Of a stretch of 64,000 bases of DNA, positions 43,631-52,390 are shown one piece after another (the stretch's first letter is position 1; each line of letters opens with the position of its first letter). The DNA is from Candidatus Zixiibacteriota bacterium (GTDB lineage: Bacteria; Zixibacteria; MSB-5A5; SM23-73-2). The notes below the pieces were generated by a model, which made no database searches, was not told where the DNA came from, and saw only the letters and a list, made by a program, of their open reading frames with translations. The DNA lies in assembly GCA_030615745.1 (NCBI GenBank), contig JAUWYR010000002.1:27470-91469 (forward strand). The letters run 5' to 3'. The position numbers were made by a program, and so were the translations under genes.

Positions 43631-43788
43631 TTCTTCAAAAGATAGATTCTTATCCCAAAAAAACAAGCGATTTTTATCCGGTTCATTTCGTCATAAATGG
43701 AAAACCCTTCACTCTAAGAATATAACTGAAAGCAACGTATCTGGTAAAAATTATAAAATGATAATGCGGGCTTCCAGCCCTCAAAAGA

Positions 43789-43868
43789 GAGATTGCTTCG
43801 TCCCGATTTCATCGGAACTCGCAATGACGTCTTCCTTTGTCATTGCGAGCCGAAGGCGTGGCAATCTC
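43789..43868. repeat. REP-like inverted repeat before the sirtuin gene
   Basis: GAGATTGC...GCAATCTC ends enclose CTCGCAATGAC and GTCATTGCGAG arms. Same family as 16217 and 60277. Confidence 0.85.
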
Positions 43869-43907
43869 TGACGGAAATAAGAGTTTTTCAGACCAATCTA
43901 AAAAAAC

Positions 43908-43936
43908 TTGACTTCACTTTGACCAATTCGTATATA
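43908..43936 (+). promoter_or_regulatory. Promoter of the sirtuin gene
   Basis: TTGACT at 43908-43913, a 17-bp spacer and TATATA at 43931-43936, only 12 bp before the ATG. The 5' leader must be very short. TTGGAG before the ATG may serve as the ribosome-binding site. Confidence 0.7.
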
Positions 43937-43948
43937 TTATTTGGAGTT

Positions 43949-44704
43949 ATGAAGTTAGAGATTTCTGAGAAACTGCAATCGAGGCTGGTTCCTGAGACAA
44001 AAGTTGTGGTTTTAACAGGAGCAGGAATTTCAGCTGAGAGTGGAGTCCCCACTTTCAGGGGTAAAGAGGGCTTGTGGAAGAAGTTCCGGCCAGAGGAGCT
44101 GGCTACATTTGAGGCTTTTATGGCTAATCCCAAACTTGTGTGGGAATGGTATCAATACAGAAGAAAACTCTTGGAGCAGGTTAAGCCCAATTTGGGGCAT
44201 AAAGCTTTAGTCGATTTTCAAAAGTTTTTTAAAGGTTTCACATTGATAACTCAGAACGTTGATGGTCTTCACCAAAAAGCTGGCTCTTTTGATATAGTCG
44301 AACTTCATGGTAATATAAAAAGGAACAGATGCATAAGTTGCGGAAAGATATTTGAAAGCTTAAAGAATTTAAAAGAGAAAAACCCTCCTTTATGTGATTG
44401 CGGAGGTAGAATTCGTCCGGATGTAGTGTGGTTCGGAGAGATGCTTCCTCAGGATGCTTTACAAAAGGCTTTTTTTGTATCATCAAACTGCGAGTTGTTC
44501 TTCTCAATTGGGACCTCTGCTGTGGTTCATCCTGCTGCTTCCCTTCCAATTATGGCTAAAAGAGGTGGCGCATATCTTATTGAGGTTAATATCGAGCCTA
44601 CTGAGCTTTCCTTTATCACAGATGAGAAGTTATTGGGTAAAGCAGGAGAAATCCTGCCTGAGATTGTGAAGCTCTTCAGAAAAAATTCGCAAAAAGATAT
44701 GTAG
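43949..44704 (+). CDS. NAD-dependent protein deacylase (Sir2 family)
   Basis: A 251-residue sirtuin. GAGISAESGVPTFRG, TQNVDGLHQKAG and VELHGNIKRNRC (catalytic His) are clear. A zinc site is given by CISCGK and CDCGG, and GTSAVVHPAA closes the NAD site. It removes acyl groups from lysines using NAD. The open frame extends upstream to 43793, but that stretch encodes the REP-like repeat, so I start at the ATG at 43949. A good promoter stands directly upstream. Confidence 0.94.
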   Translation: MKLEISEKLQSRLVPETKVVVLTGAGISAESGVPTFRGKEGLWKKFRPEELATFEAFMANPKLVWEWYQYRRKLLEQVKPNLGHKALVDFQKFFKGFTLITQNVDGLHQKAGSFDIVELHGNIKRNRCISCGKIFESLKNLKEKNPPLCDCGGRIRPDVVWFGEMLPQDALQKAFFVSSNCELFFSIGTSAVVHPAASLPIMAKRGGAYLIEVNIEPTELSFITDEKLLGKAGEILPEIVKLFRKNSQKDM

Positions 44705-44732
44705 GTCGAATTTCTGAATTCGACTAAAAGTT

Positions 44733-45617
44733 ATGAAGGCAAAAGATGTAAAAGAAAAAATAGATGAAGCTTACCAGATTTTAAGATCGTGTAATCTTTG
44801 TGGTAACCTCTGTGGTGTTAATAGATTGAATGGTCAAAAAGGAAGATGTAAAGCTGCAGGTGAGCTTATGGTCTCAAGCCAAAACATCCACTTCGGGGAG
44901 GAACCACCTATTTCAGGAAAAAGGGGCTCTGGTAATATATTTTTCACCTGGTGCAGTCTGAGATGTCTTTATTGTCAGAATTATCCCATAAGCCAGCTCG
45001 GAGTGGGAAGGGTTGTAACTTCACAAGAGTTGGCAGAGATGATGATCTATCTTGAGAAAAAAGGATGCCATAATGTGAATTTAGTGACTCCCACACATTT
45101 TATCCCCCAGATAATAGAGGGTGTATCAAAAGCAAAGGATATGGGTTTTCATCTGCCTTTGGTCTATAACACCTCAGGGTATGAGACCAAATCCGCCCTA
45201 AAACTCTTAGAGGGGATAATCGATATATATCTTGTGGATATGAGATACTCAGATAATGGGATAGCAAATACTCTATCCCAGGCAAAAAATTATACCAGGG
45301 TCAACCGGGATGCGGTCAAAACAATGTATTCACAGGTCGGGAACTTAAAAATAAAAGATGGTCTGGCTACCCAGGGAGTGATAATAAGGCATCTTGTGCT
45401 TCCTAATAAGCTTGCCGGTTCCAAAAAGACTTTTGAGTTCATCCAGAAAAAGGTCTCAGAAAAAGCCTGGGTAAGCCTGATGATGCAGTATTTTCCTGCT
45501 TATAAGGCACTAAATTTCAGACTTTTAAAAAGAAAAACCACAAAAAAGGAATATCAAAAAGTTTTTGAGGAGTTCTTTGAAGTTGGTCTTTCCAATGGGT
45601 GGATTCAGCTTAATTGA
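44733..45617 (+). CDS. Radical SAM protein of the PflX/COG1313 type
   Basis: A 294-residue iron-sulfur protein. An N-terminal cysteine group (CNLCGNLCGVNRLNGQKGRC) is followed by the radical SAM motif in FFTWCSLRCLYCQNYPIS (C-x3-C-x2-C). Later segments include VTPTHFIPQI and LVYNTSGYE. Proteins of this kind resemble pyruvate-formate-lyase activating enzymes, but the partner is unknown. No PFL-like gene is nearby. The gene ends inside the leader of the lipoprotein gene that follows. Confidence 0.85.
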   Translation: MKAKDVKEKIDEAYQILRSCNLCGNLCGVNRLNGQKGRCKAAGELMVSSQNIHFGEEPPISGKRGSGNIFFTWCSLRCLYCQNYPISQLGVGRVVTSQELAEMMIYLEKKGCHNVNLVTPTHFIPQIIEGVSKAKDMGFHLPLVYNTSGYETKSALKLLEGIIDIYLVDMRYSDNGIANTLSQAKNYTRVNRDAVKTMYSQVGNLKIKDGLATQGVIIRHLVLPNKLAGSKKTFEFIQKKVSEKAWVSLMMQYFPAYKALNFRLLKRKTTKKEYQKVFEEFFEVGLSNGWIQLN

Positions 45618-45627
45618 GGTGAGTAAA

Positions 45628-47613
45628 GTGCGTAAAATTTCTCTAACCTTAATTTTCTTTTTTCTTTTTACCTGCGCCTATTACAATACCTTCTACCATG
45701 CAGAAAAGCATTTTAAAAATGCTCGAAAAATTGACCGGAGCTCCGAATCGGACGCACCTAATCCTAGGGCATTCGGAGAGTATGACAATGCGATAAAGAA
45801 AGCCTCCAAGATTTTGACCTTTCATTCTAAAAGCAAATGGGTGGATGACGCCTTGTTTATGATCGGACAATGCTTTTATTATAAAGGTGAATACCTTAAA
45901 GCAGAAAGAAAATTCAAAGAGCTTATAGTTGGATTTCCCAAAAGTGATTTGGTAGAGGATAGCCACTATTTTTTAGGACTATGTTATCAAAAATTGGAGG
46001 ATCCACTCAAAGCGAAAAAACAGTTCAGCCAGATCTTGGCTGATCCCCAGAAAAAAAAGCATAAAATGGATGCTTTGTTTATGCTGGGAGAGGTCTTTTT
46101 TCAAGATGGTGAATATGATAGTGCGATTGTTCAATATCAAAGGCTTTTAAAAGAGGGTGCTGAGAAAAACATTTCGGTTAAAGCCCAGTTCAGAATAGGT
46201 GAATGTTGTTTTTTAAACCACGAATATGAAAAGGCAAAAGATGCTTTTTCTGAAATTGAAAAACTTGATCCAGACCAGGAGAGCTTATTTAAATCCAAAT
46301 TCAAGATAGGGGAATGTTTTTATCTTTTAAAAAATTATCAGAAAGGCTTGGATGAATTCCTAAATCTTTCTAAAAAGGAGGAATACTATAAATATCTTGC
46401 GGATGTAAAATTAAAGATTGCCCAGGGTTATCTTTTTTTGGACAAAATCGAGGAAGCTACAGATGAATATAAAAAAATAACAGTTGAGTATCCAAAAACA
46501 GATTGGTCAGCTGAGGCTTTTTTTCAACTTGGGCTTATCTACCAAGAAAAAATTTACGACCTTTCCAAAGCTAAGGAGATGTTCGATCTTTGTAGCAAAG
46601 AAAAACAGGGGACCACTTTAGCTAAAAGGGCTTTGGAAAAATCTGCTGACATCGCCAAGTTGGAGGAGTATCAGGCTGAGCTTTCAAAGGAGGAAACTGA
46701 GAGGTCTGTTAAGACTTTATTTCTTTTAGCTGAGGTTTATTTAACTCAGATGAACCAGCCCGATTCAGCCTTAGCTGAGTATCTTCTTTTGGCTGAAAAA
46801 TATCCAGAATCAGAGTACGCCCCTAAATCACTTTATGCAGCTGGCTGGATTTTTTTGCATTTGAAAAATGATACAACAGAGGCTCAAAAACTTCACAGAA
46901 GAATTTTAAAAGAATATCCGAAATCCGATTATGCCAAGTTAGCTTCACAATTATCGGAGTCTTTTCCTGATACCTTAGAATATCCAGAAGATATCTATTT
47001 AGAAGCTGAGCGCCTTCTTTTTGAAGAAGGGAAAATTGACTCTGCTTTAAGTTTGCTTAAAAAGATTACCGAAAAATATCCTGAAAGCGCCTATGCAGCT
47101 AAATCCCGGTATACTTTAGCCTGGGTAATTGAGAATTTTAAGAATACTGGTGATAGCAGTGCTATTTTCGCCTATCAGGAGGTAATAGAGAAAAATCCAG
47201 ACTCGGAATATGCTGAGTTTGCCAAAATCAGGCTGGGCTTAAAAAAACAAAAAAAAGAACCCGAAGCACCACCGGCTACTCAACCCGATACTACAGATAC
47301 AACAGAAGCGGAAGCTCCCTCAGCTTTTGAGGCAGGGATACCCTTTGCTCCCACTCCGATAAAAAAGGAGCCTTTCGTCTATCCTGAGGAGATGGTAGAT
47401 TTAAACATACGGACGAAAGTGAGGTTCAAAATCAAAATTGAGATGGATGGGAAGGTAAGCGATACTCAAATTTTGAATCCCTCAGGTTATTATGATATAG
47501 ACGATGCTGCAACACAGGCTGCTCTTTCTACCATGTTCAGCCCGGATAGCATAGAGGTTATCCTTTTACCGGGATGGTTTTTGTATGATGTGGAGGTGAA
47601 ACCTCCAGAATAA
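45628..47613 (+). CDS. TPR lipoprotein with a TonB-like C-terminal domain
   Basis: A 661-residue protein. The GTG at 45628 gives MRKISLTLIFFFLFTCAYYN: a lipoprotein signal with the lipobox LFTC. GAGGTGA lies six bases before it. Many tetratricopeptide repeats follow (about 40-550; for example FMIGQCFYYKGEYLKAERKF). A Pro/Thr-rich linker (about 560-600) then leads to a TonB C-terminal-like domain (RTKVRFKIKIEMDGKVSDTQ, ILNPSGYYDIDDAA). The CAYYNTFYHAEK start is typical of envelope TPR proteins. It may bridge the periplasm to outer-membrane partners; partners unknown. Confidence 0.82.
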   Translation: MRKISLTLIFFFLFTCAYYNTFYHAEKHFKNARKIDRSSESDAPNPRAFGEYDNAIKKASKILTFHSKSKWVDDALFMIGQCFYYKGEYLKAERKFKELIVGFPKSDLVEDSHYFLGLCYQKLEDPLKAKKQFSQILADPQKKKHKMDALFMLGEVFFQDGEYDSAIVQYQRLLKEGAEKNISVKAQFRIGECCFLNHEYEKAKDAFSEIEKLDPDQESLFKSKFKIGECFYLLKNYQKGLDEFLNLSKKEEYYKYLADVKLKIAQGYLFLDKIEEATDEYKKITVEYPKTDWSAEAFFQLGLIYQEKIYDLSKAKEMFDLCSKEKQGTTLAKRALEKSADIAKLEEYQAELSKEETERSVKTLFLLAEVYLTQMNQPDSALAEYLLLAEKYPESEYAPKSLYAAGWIFLHLKNDTTEAQKLHRRILKEYPKSDYAKLASQLSESFPDTLEYPEDIYLEAERLLFEEGKIDSALSLLKKITEKYPESAYAAKSRYTLAWVIENFKNTGDSSAIFAYQEVIEKNPDSEYAEFAKIRLGLKKQKKEPEAPPATQPDTTDTTEAEAPSAFEAGIPFAPTPIKKEPFVYPEEMVDLNIRTKVRFKIKIEMDGKVSDTQILNPSGYYDIDDAATQAALSTMFSPDSIEVILLPGWFLYDVEVKPPE

Positions 47614-47672
47614 AAAGATCACCTTTTGAACCAGACTGATTAAGATATTTTTGCGTATCCATTCATACGAAA

Positions 47673-48500
47673 ATGGTTTTTCAAAAAAAAGTTAAGTTAA
47701 TCTCATCTGAAAAGCTCACCAGTGATCTCTTCAGATTGAGGTTTTTTTGTCCAGAGGTCGCAAAGGGTGCAAAGCCTGGAAATTTCGCTCATATCCGGAT
47801 AAGCCAGAATACTACTCCCCTTTTGAGGAGGGCTTTCAGTATTTTTGATGTCGATTTGAAAAAGAAGACATTCGATATTCTTTTCAAAGTTGTAGGGTTG
47901 GGAACAAAGATTTTGTCTGAGAAAAAAAAGGGGGAGAGTTTAGATGTTTTAGGACCTTTAGGAAACAGTTTTCTTATTTCATCAAAAGAGCAAAATTTAG
48001 TTCTGGTAGCTGGTGGAATGGGAATCGCACCTCTTATGTTTTTAGCTTCTTATCTGGTTAAAAGTGAAAAAATCAAGCGGGAAAAAATTAGCTTTTTATA
48101 TGGGGAAAAGACAAAAAACAACTTTGTTTGTTTGGGTCAGCTTAAAAAGTTAGGGGTAAAAACGGTTCTCACAACAGAGGATGGCACAAAAGGTTTTAAA
48201 GGTAAAGTGACAGATCTTTTTTTAAAGCGAAGAATTAAACTTGGAATTGGGAAAAATTGTTTTATCTATTCTTGCGGTCCACAAAAGATGATGAAAAAGA
48301 TGTCTGAGCTCTCAAAAAAATATGATCTTTTCTGTCAGCTTTCTTTGGAAACTCATATGCCCTGCGGTTTAGGAGCTTGCTTCGGATGTGTGGTTAAATA
48401 TATAAAAAATGATACCACTCCCCTGGCCGGGCAGGCAACTTATAAAAGAATCTGTGTGGATGGACCGATATTTGATGCAAGAGAGGTTGAGCTTGATTGA
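47673..48500 (+). CDS. pyrK: Dihydroorotate dehydrogenase B, electron-transfer subunit
   Basis: A 275-residue flavoprotein. FAD-binding appears in LLRRAFSIFDV, NAD-binding in LVLVAGGMGIAPLMFLA, and the [2Fe-2S] site in CGLGACFGC with a fourth cysteine in KRIC (231, 236, 239, 261). It passes electrons from PyrD to NAD. The loop between the third and fourth cysteines is lengthened by TPLAGQAT, encoded by a family D repeat (48421-48437). The pyrD start overlaps the end of this gene. Confidence 0.92.
   Translation: MVFQKKVKLISSEKLTSDLFRLRFFCPEVAKGAKPGNFAHIRISQNTTPLLRRAFSIFDVDLKKKTFDILFKVVGLGTKILSEKKKGESLDVLGPLGNSFLISSKEQNLVLVAGGMGIAPLMFLASYLVKSEKIKREKISFLYGEKTKNNFVCLGQLKKLGVKTVLTTEDGTKGFKGKVTDLFLKRRIKLGIGKNCFIYSCGPQKMMKKMSELSKKYDLFCQLSLETHMPCGLGACFGCVVKYIKNDTTPLAGQATYKRICVDGPIFDAREVELD
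48421..48437. repeat. Interspersed repeat family D inside pyrK
   Basis: CCCTGGCCGGGCAGGCA, like the units at 16363 and 16479. Translated in frame within the iron-sulfur loop. Confidence 0.75.
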
Positions 48501-49410
48501 CCTAAAGGTAAAAATTGGGAAAATAATATTTAAAAATTCGGTCCTTGTTGCCTCCGGCACTTTTGGATATGGTGAGGAGTATTCAGAGCTTTTCGATTTA
48601 AACAGATTAGGTGGGATAATCACCAAATCTGTTACCTTAAATCCCAGAGAGGGAAACCCACCCCCGAGAACCTGTGAGACCCCATCAGGAATGCTCAACT
48701 CCATCGGTCTGGCTAACATCGGGATTGAAAAGTTCATCCAAGAAAAACTTCCCTTTTTGAGGAAATTTAATACCAGAATTATAGTTAACGTTGCCGGAAG
48801 CACCGTGGATGAATATCTTCAGGTGGTGGAGAAGTTAAATAGGGCAAAAGGGGTCGATATGCTGGAGATAAATATCTCCTGTCCCAATGTAGTTGAGGGT
48901 GGTATGGTTTTTGGCTCGGACCCTGAGTGTGCTTTCAGATGTGTAAAGTCTATAAGGAAAGCAACAGATTATCCCTTGGTGACTAAATTGACTCCTAATG
49001 TTAGGGATATAGGTGAGATAGCCTTAGCAGTTGAGGATGCAGGCTCAGATTGTGTTTCACTTATAAACACTTTAGTTGGGATGGCAATCGATTCTAAGAC
49101 AAAAAAACCTCTTTTAGCAAATATTACAGGTGGTCTTTCTGGTCCTGCTATAAAACCAGTGGCTTTGGCTATGGTCTGGAAAGTTGCCCAAAAGGTTAAA
49201 ATTCCAGTTGTGGGAATAGGTGGCATTACAAACACTGAGGATGCTTTGGAATTTTTACTGGCTGGAGCATCCTTGATTCAAGTGGGGACTTCTAATTTTA
49301 TAGACCCACAAACCGCTATTAAAATTATTGAGGGGTTGAAAAATTATTGTAAGGGAAATAAAATCTCAAAAATAAAAAGTCTTATAGGAAAATTGAAGAT
49401 CGGAGATTGA
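48493..49410 (+). CDS. pyrD: Dihydroorotate dehydrogenase, catalytic subunit
   Basis: A 305-residue FMN enzyme of class 1B. NSVLVASGTFGYG, KSVTLNPREGNPPPRTCETP, NISCPNV (with the active-site cysteine) and VGIGGITNTEDALEFLLAGA are typical. It oxidises dihydroorotate in pyrimidine synthesis. I use the TTG at 48493, which overlaps the pyrK stop and yields IDLKVKIGKI. A longer frame from 48409 only adds translated pyrK sequence. It needs PyrK to pass electrons to NAD. Confidence 0.95.
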   Translation: MIDLKVKIGKIIFKNSVLVASGTFGYGEEYSELFDLNRLGGIITKSVTLNPREGNPPPRTCETPSGMLNSIGLANIGIEKFIQEKLPFLRKFNTRIIVNVAGSTVDEYLQVVEKLNRAKGVDMLEINISCPNVVEGGMVFGSDPECAFRCVKSIRKATDYPLVTKLTPNVRDIGEIALAVEDAGSDCVSLINTLVGMAIDSKTKKPLLANITGGLSGPAIKPVALAMVWKVAQKVKIPVVGIGGITNTEDALEFLLAGASLIQVGTSNFIDPQTAIKIIEGLKNYCKGNKISKIKSLIGKLKIGD

Positions 49411-49415
49411 GAAAT

Positions 49416-50228
49416 ATGAAATTTATTGAAAAATTAAAAAAAATCTCTCAGAAAAACAACTCACTTCTCTGTGTTGGTTTGGATACCGATATAAAAAAGA
49501 TTCCTCTTTTTTTACATAAAGAGGATGACCCTGTTTTCTCTTTTAATAAAAAAATAATCGATTCCACATCTGATTTAGTCTGCGCATATAAGCCCAACAT
49601 CGCATTTTATGAGGCTTTAGAAGAAAAAGGATGGGAGAGTTTAAAAAAAACAACAGATTATATTCCAACTGATATACCTGTGATCTTGGATGCTAAAAGA
49701 GGAGATATCGGCAATACCGCCAAAATGTATGCAATCGCATTTTTTGAAAAGTTGAAAGTGGATGCTGTTACATTAAATCCTTATTTGGGTGAGGATGCTA
49801 TAAATCCTTTTCTGGAATACGATGATAAATTGTCATTTATCCTCTGTCTAACCTCTAACAAATCCGCAGACGATTTCCAGTTGAGAAAAATCGATGGAAA
49901 GCCTTTATACCAATTGGTGGCTGAAAAAGTCTTAGAGTGGAACAAAAAACAAAACTGTGGGTTGGTTGTGGGCGCAACATATCCTGAGCAGCTAAAGAAA
50001 ATAAGGGAGATTGTTCCGAATTTACCAATCCTCATCCCTGGCGTAGGAGCACAAGAAGGAGATTTAGAGTCAACAGTTAAATTTGGAACAGATAAAGATG
50101 GAAATTTAGCTATTATAAATTCATCCAGAGGGATAATCTACGCATCAGTGAATGAAGATTTCGCAGATGCGGCAAGGGAAAAGGCAAAAAAGCTAAAAGA
50201 TACGATAAATCTTTTCCGCAAAAAGTAG
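49416..50228 (+). CDS. pyrF: Orotidine 5'-phosphate decarboxylase
   Basis: A 270-residue enzyme of the longer PyrF type. LLCVGLDTD, ILDAKRGDIGNTAKMYA (catalytic Lys/Asp), LNPYLGEDAINPF and INSSRGIIYAS are diagnostic. It makes UMP from OMP. The ATG at 49416 lies six bases after the pyrD stop with GGAGA before it. The three pyr genes are one tight operon, with nnr ten bases further. Confidence 0.95.
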   Translation: MKFIEKLKKISQKNNSLLCVGLDTDIKKIPLFLHKEDDPVFSFNKKIIDSTSDLVCAYKPNIAFYEALEEKGWESLKKTTDYIPTDIPVILDAKRGDIGNTAKMYAIAFFEKLKVDAVTLNPYLGEDAINPFLEYDDKLSFILCLTSNKSADDFQLRKIDGKPLYQLVAEKVLEWNKKQNCGLVVGATYPEQLKKIREIVPNLPILIPGVGAQEGDLESTVKFGTDKDGNLAIINSSRGIIYASVNEDFADAAREKAKKLKDTINLFRKK

Positions 50229-50237
50229 GGGATTCTT

Positions 50238-51854
50238 ATGAAATTAGTAACTTCTGAACAGATGAGAAATATTGACAAGAAAACAATTACGGGAGTGAAA
50301 ATCCCTGGTCTGGAGCTGATGGAGAAAGCAGGGAGAGGTTCTGCAGAGGTGGCAAAAGAGATGCTTGGGGGTGAGGTGGAAGGTAAGAAGGTTTTGATCT
50401 TCTGTGGTAGAGGAAATAACGGTGGGGATGGATTTGTTGTGGGGAGGTATCTTTCTCAGTGGAAAGCAGATGTCTCCTTCTATCTTTTAGCTAAAAAAAA
50501 TGATTTGAAAGGTGATGCAAAGACCAATTTAGAAAAAGCTGAGAGACTAAATTTGCCCATCTATGAGATTCTGAATGAGAAGGATTTGCCAAAAATAAAA
50601 GATACTTATTTGATAGTGGATGCGATCTTCGGAACAGGTTTCAAAGGAAAAGCAGAAGGGTTGGATTATGAGGTGATAAAATTCATCAATGAGTCTGACT
50701 CCTCTGTTTTAGCTATCGATGTCCCCTCAGGACTGAATGCTGATAACGGAGAGATTGAAGGTATATGTGTGAAAGCTAAAAGCACAGCCACAATGGGTTT
50801 ACCCAAAATAGGTCATTTTTTCCATCCAGGAAAAGACTTTTCTGGAAAGGTAAAAGTCATAGATATAGGTGTTCCTGAGGATGTGATAGATGAAGAGAAT
50901 ATAAATCTGAATGTGATAACAAAAAAGATGGTATTGGCTTTACTTCCCCAAAGAGCAGGTGATGCTTACAAAGGGAGCTGCGGCAGGGTTGTCTTGATCG
51001 CCGGGTCAACCGGAATGACTGGTGCAGCAGCCTTAGCATCCTTGTCCTGTTTAAGGGTGGGAGCCGGGATGGCTATTTTGGGTCTGCCTAAGACCTTAAA
51101 TGATATAATGGAGACAAAGTTAACTGAGGTTATGACCGAACCTCTGCCGGATGTGAGAAAAAAGGGTGCTTTAGCTTTAAGAGGTCTTGGTGAGATAAAT
51201 CAACTTTTGAAATGGGGAGATTGCCTGGCTTTGGGACCAGGATTAGGTCAGCACTTCGAAACAATTGAGTTAGTTAGAAGATTGGTCAAAAAGACCAATT
51301 TGCCAACAATAGTTGATGCAGATGGTCTGAATGCTTTAGCCAAAGATAGCTCCATTTTAAAAGAGATAGACCTGCCTTTGATTTTAACACCCCATATTGG
51401 TGAGCTACAGAGATTGATCGATGTTCCCTTAGAGGAGATTGCAAAGGATAGGATAAAGTATGCGATAGAGTCTGCCAAGGAGTTCAACTGCATTTTAGTT
51501 TTCAAAGGTGCTCCAACGATTGTCGCTTTTCCAAAAGGTGAAGCTTTTGTTAATTCAACTGGAAATGCTGGGATGGCAACCGCAGGGTCAGGGGATGTTT
51601 TAACCGGGATAATAATCGGACTTTTAGCTCAACTCCTTTTCGATGAAAAAAGAAAAGATGAAGATAAGATGAATTTAATGTTAGATTCAGCCAAAAGTGG
51701 AGTTTTCATCCATGGCTTAGCCGGGGATTTAGCTAAAGATGAGAAGGGTGAGATGGGGATGATAGCCGGGGATATAATGGAGAAGATACCAGAGGCTTTG
51801 AGAAAGCTGTCAATGGTCAACGGATCGAGCGGTCAACGGATGAAACGGATTTAG
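50238..51854 (+). CDS. nnr: Bifunctional NAD(P)HX epimerase/dehydratase
   Basis: A 538-residue two-domain protein. The N-terminal epimerase (YjeF-N type) has FCGRGNNGGDGFVVGRYL and IDVPSGLNADNG. The C-terminal dehydratase (ribokinase-like) has VLIAGSTGMTGAAALASL, DADGLNALA, LTPHIGEL and GNAGMATAGSGDVLTGII. It repairs hydrated NADH and NADPH. The last dozen or so residues (NGSSGQRMKRI) are encoded by a family C repeat that begins at about 51820, so the native end has been replaced. Confidence 0.94.
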   Translation: MKLVTSEQMRNIDKKTITGVKIPGLELMEKAGRGSAEVAKEMLGGEVEGKKVLIFCGRGNNGGDGFVVGRYLSQWKADVSFYLLAKKNDLKGDAKTNLEKAERLNLPIYEILNEKDLPKIKDTYLIVDAIFGTGFKGKAEGLDYEVIKFINESDSSVLAIDVPSGLNADNGEIEGICVKAKSTATMGLPKIGHFFHPGKDFSGKVKVIDIGVPEDVIDEENINLNVITKKMVLALLPQRAGDAYKGSCGRVVLIAGSTGMTGAAALASLSCLRVGAGMAILGLPKTLNDIMETKLTEVMTEPLPDVRKKGALALRGLGEINQLLKWGDCLALGPGLGQHFETIELVRRLVKKTNLPTIVDADGLNALAKDSSILKEIDLPLILTPHIGELQRLIDVPLEEIAKDRIKYAIESAKEFNCILVFKGAPTIVAFPKGEAFVNSTGNAGMATAGSGDVLTGIIIGLLAQLLFDEKRKDEDKMNLMLDSAKSGVFIHGLAGDLAKDEKGEMGMIAGDIMEKIPEALRKLSMVNGSSGQRMKRI

Positions 51855-51896
51855 CGGATAATCTGTTTAATCAGTTAAATCCGTTGATGGTCTTTT
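51820..51896. repeat. Family C repeat, left of the GxxExxY gene
   Basis: It consists of GGATGAAACGGATTTAGCGG, then AATCTGTTTAATCAG and TAAATCCGTTGATGG. Near-copy at 52306. It supplies the C-terminal codons of nnr. Confidence 0.8.
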
Positions 51897-51903
51897 GTTA
51901 ATT

Positions 51904-52311
51904 ATGAACAAGAGTATACCTCATCAAGAACTCACTTACAAAATTATTGGAGCGGCAATGGCGGTTTATAATGAGTTGGGTCCTGGATACAAGGAAGAAA
52001 TCTATCAGAAAGCTTTAAAAGTAGAGCTTTCCTCTAATAACATTTCTTTTGAACCTCAGAAAGCGCTATCTATCATATTTAAGGGAACTCAGGTGGGGCT
52101 ACACTTTTTAGATTTTTTGGTTGAAGATAAGGTGGTTGTGGAAATTAAAGCTTTATCACGTTTGGATAATTCTTGCGAGGCTCAAGTTATATCCTATCTC
52201 AAAGCCAGCGGATGTGAGGTAGGATTGTTGATAAATTTTGGAGAGGAAGAATTGATTTACAAAAGGATATTGCCGCCAAAGAAGATAAAAGATAAACGGT
52301 TAGCTGATTAG
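51904..52311 (+). CDS. GxxExxY protein
   Basis: A 135-residue protein. GPGYKEEIYQKAL is the motif that names the family, and HFLDFLVEDKVVVEIKAL carries the PD-(D/E)XK-like core (D...E-x-K). Family function is unknown, although a nuclease fold is likely. It stands alone between two family C repeats (51820 and 52306) and its last codons run into the right copy. That suggests it may move as a repeat-bounded cassette. The ATG at 51904 is used. Confidence 0.88.
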   Translation: MNKSIPHQELTYKIIGAAMAVYNELGPGYKEEIYQKALKVELSSNNISFEPQKALSIIFKGTQVGLHFLDFLVEDKVVVEIKALSRLDNSCEAQVISYLKASGCEVGLLINFGEEELIYKRILPPKKIKDKRLAD

Positions 52312-52375
52312 TCAGCGGATGAAACGGATTGAGCGGAAAATCCGTTTAATCTGCTAAATCCGTTGAGCGTTTTAA
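52306..52375. repeat. Family C repeat, right of the GxxExxY gene
   Basis: GGATGAAACGGATTGAGCGG, then AATCCGTTTAATCTG and TAAATCCGTTGAGCG, in the same orientation as the left copy. Confidence 0.8.
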
Positions 52376-52390
52376 ATCAAAGAAGAAAAA

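Noticed and set aside
43793..43948. 52-residue N-terminal extension of the sirtuin
   Set aside because: It translates a REP-like repeat, and the promoter lies inside it.
47652..47670. TGCGTATCCATTCATACGA before pyrK as a family A repeat
   Set aside because: It shares only the TGCGTAT end and an inverted partner and lacks the TCAAGAGA core. Too weak to call.
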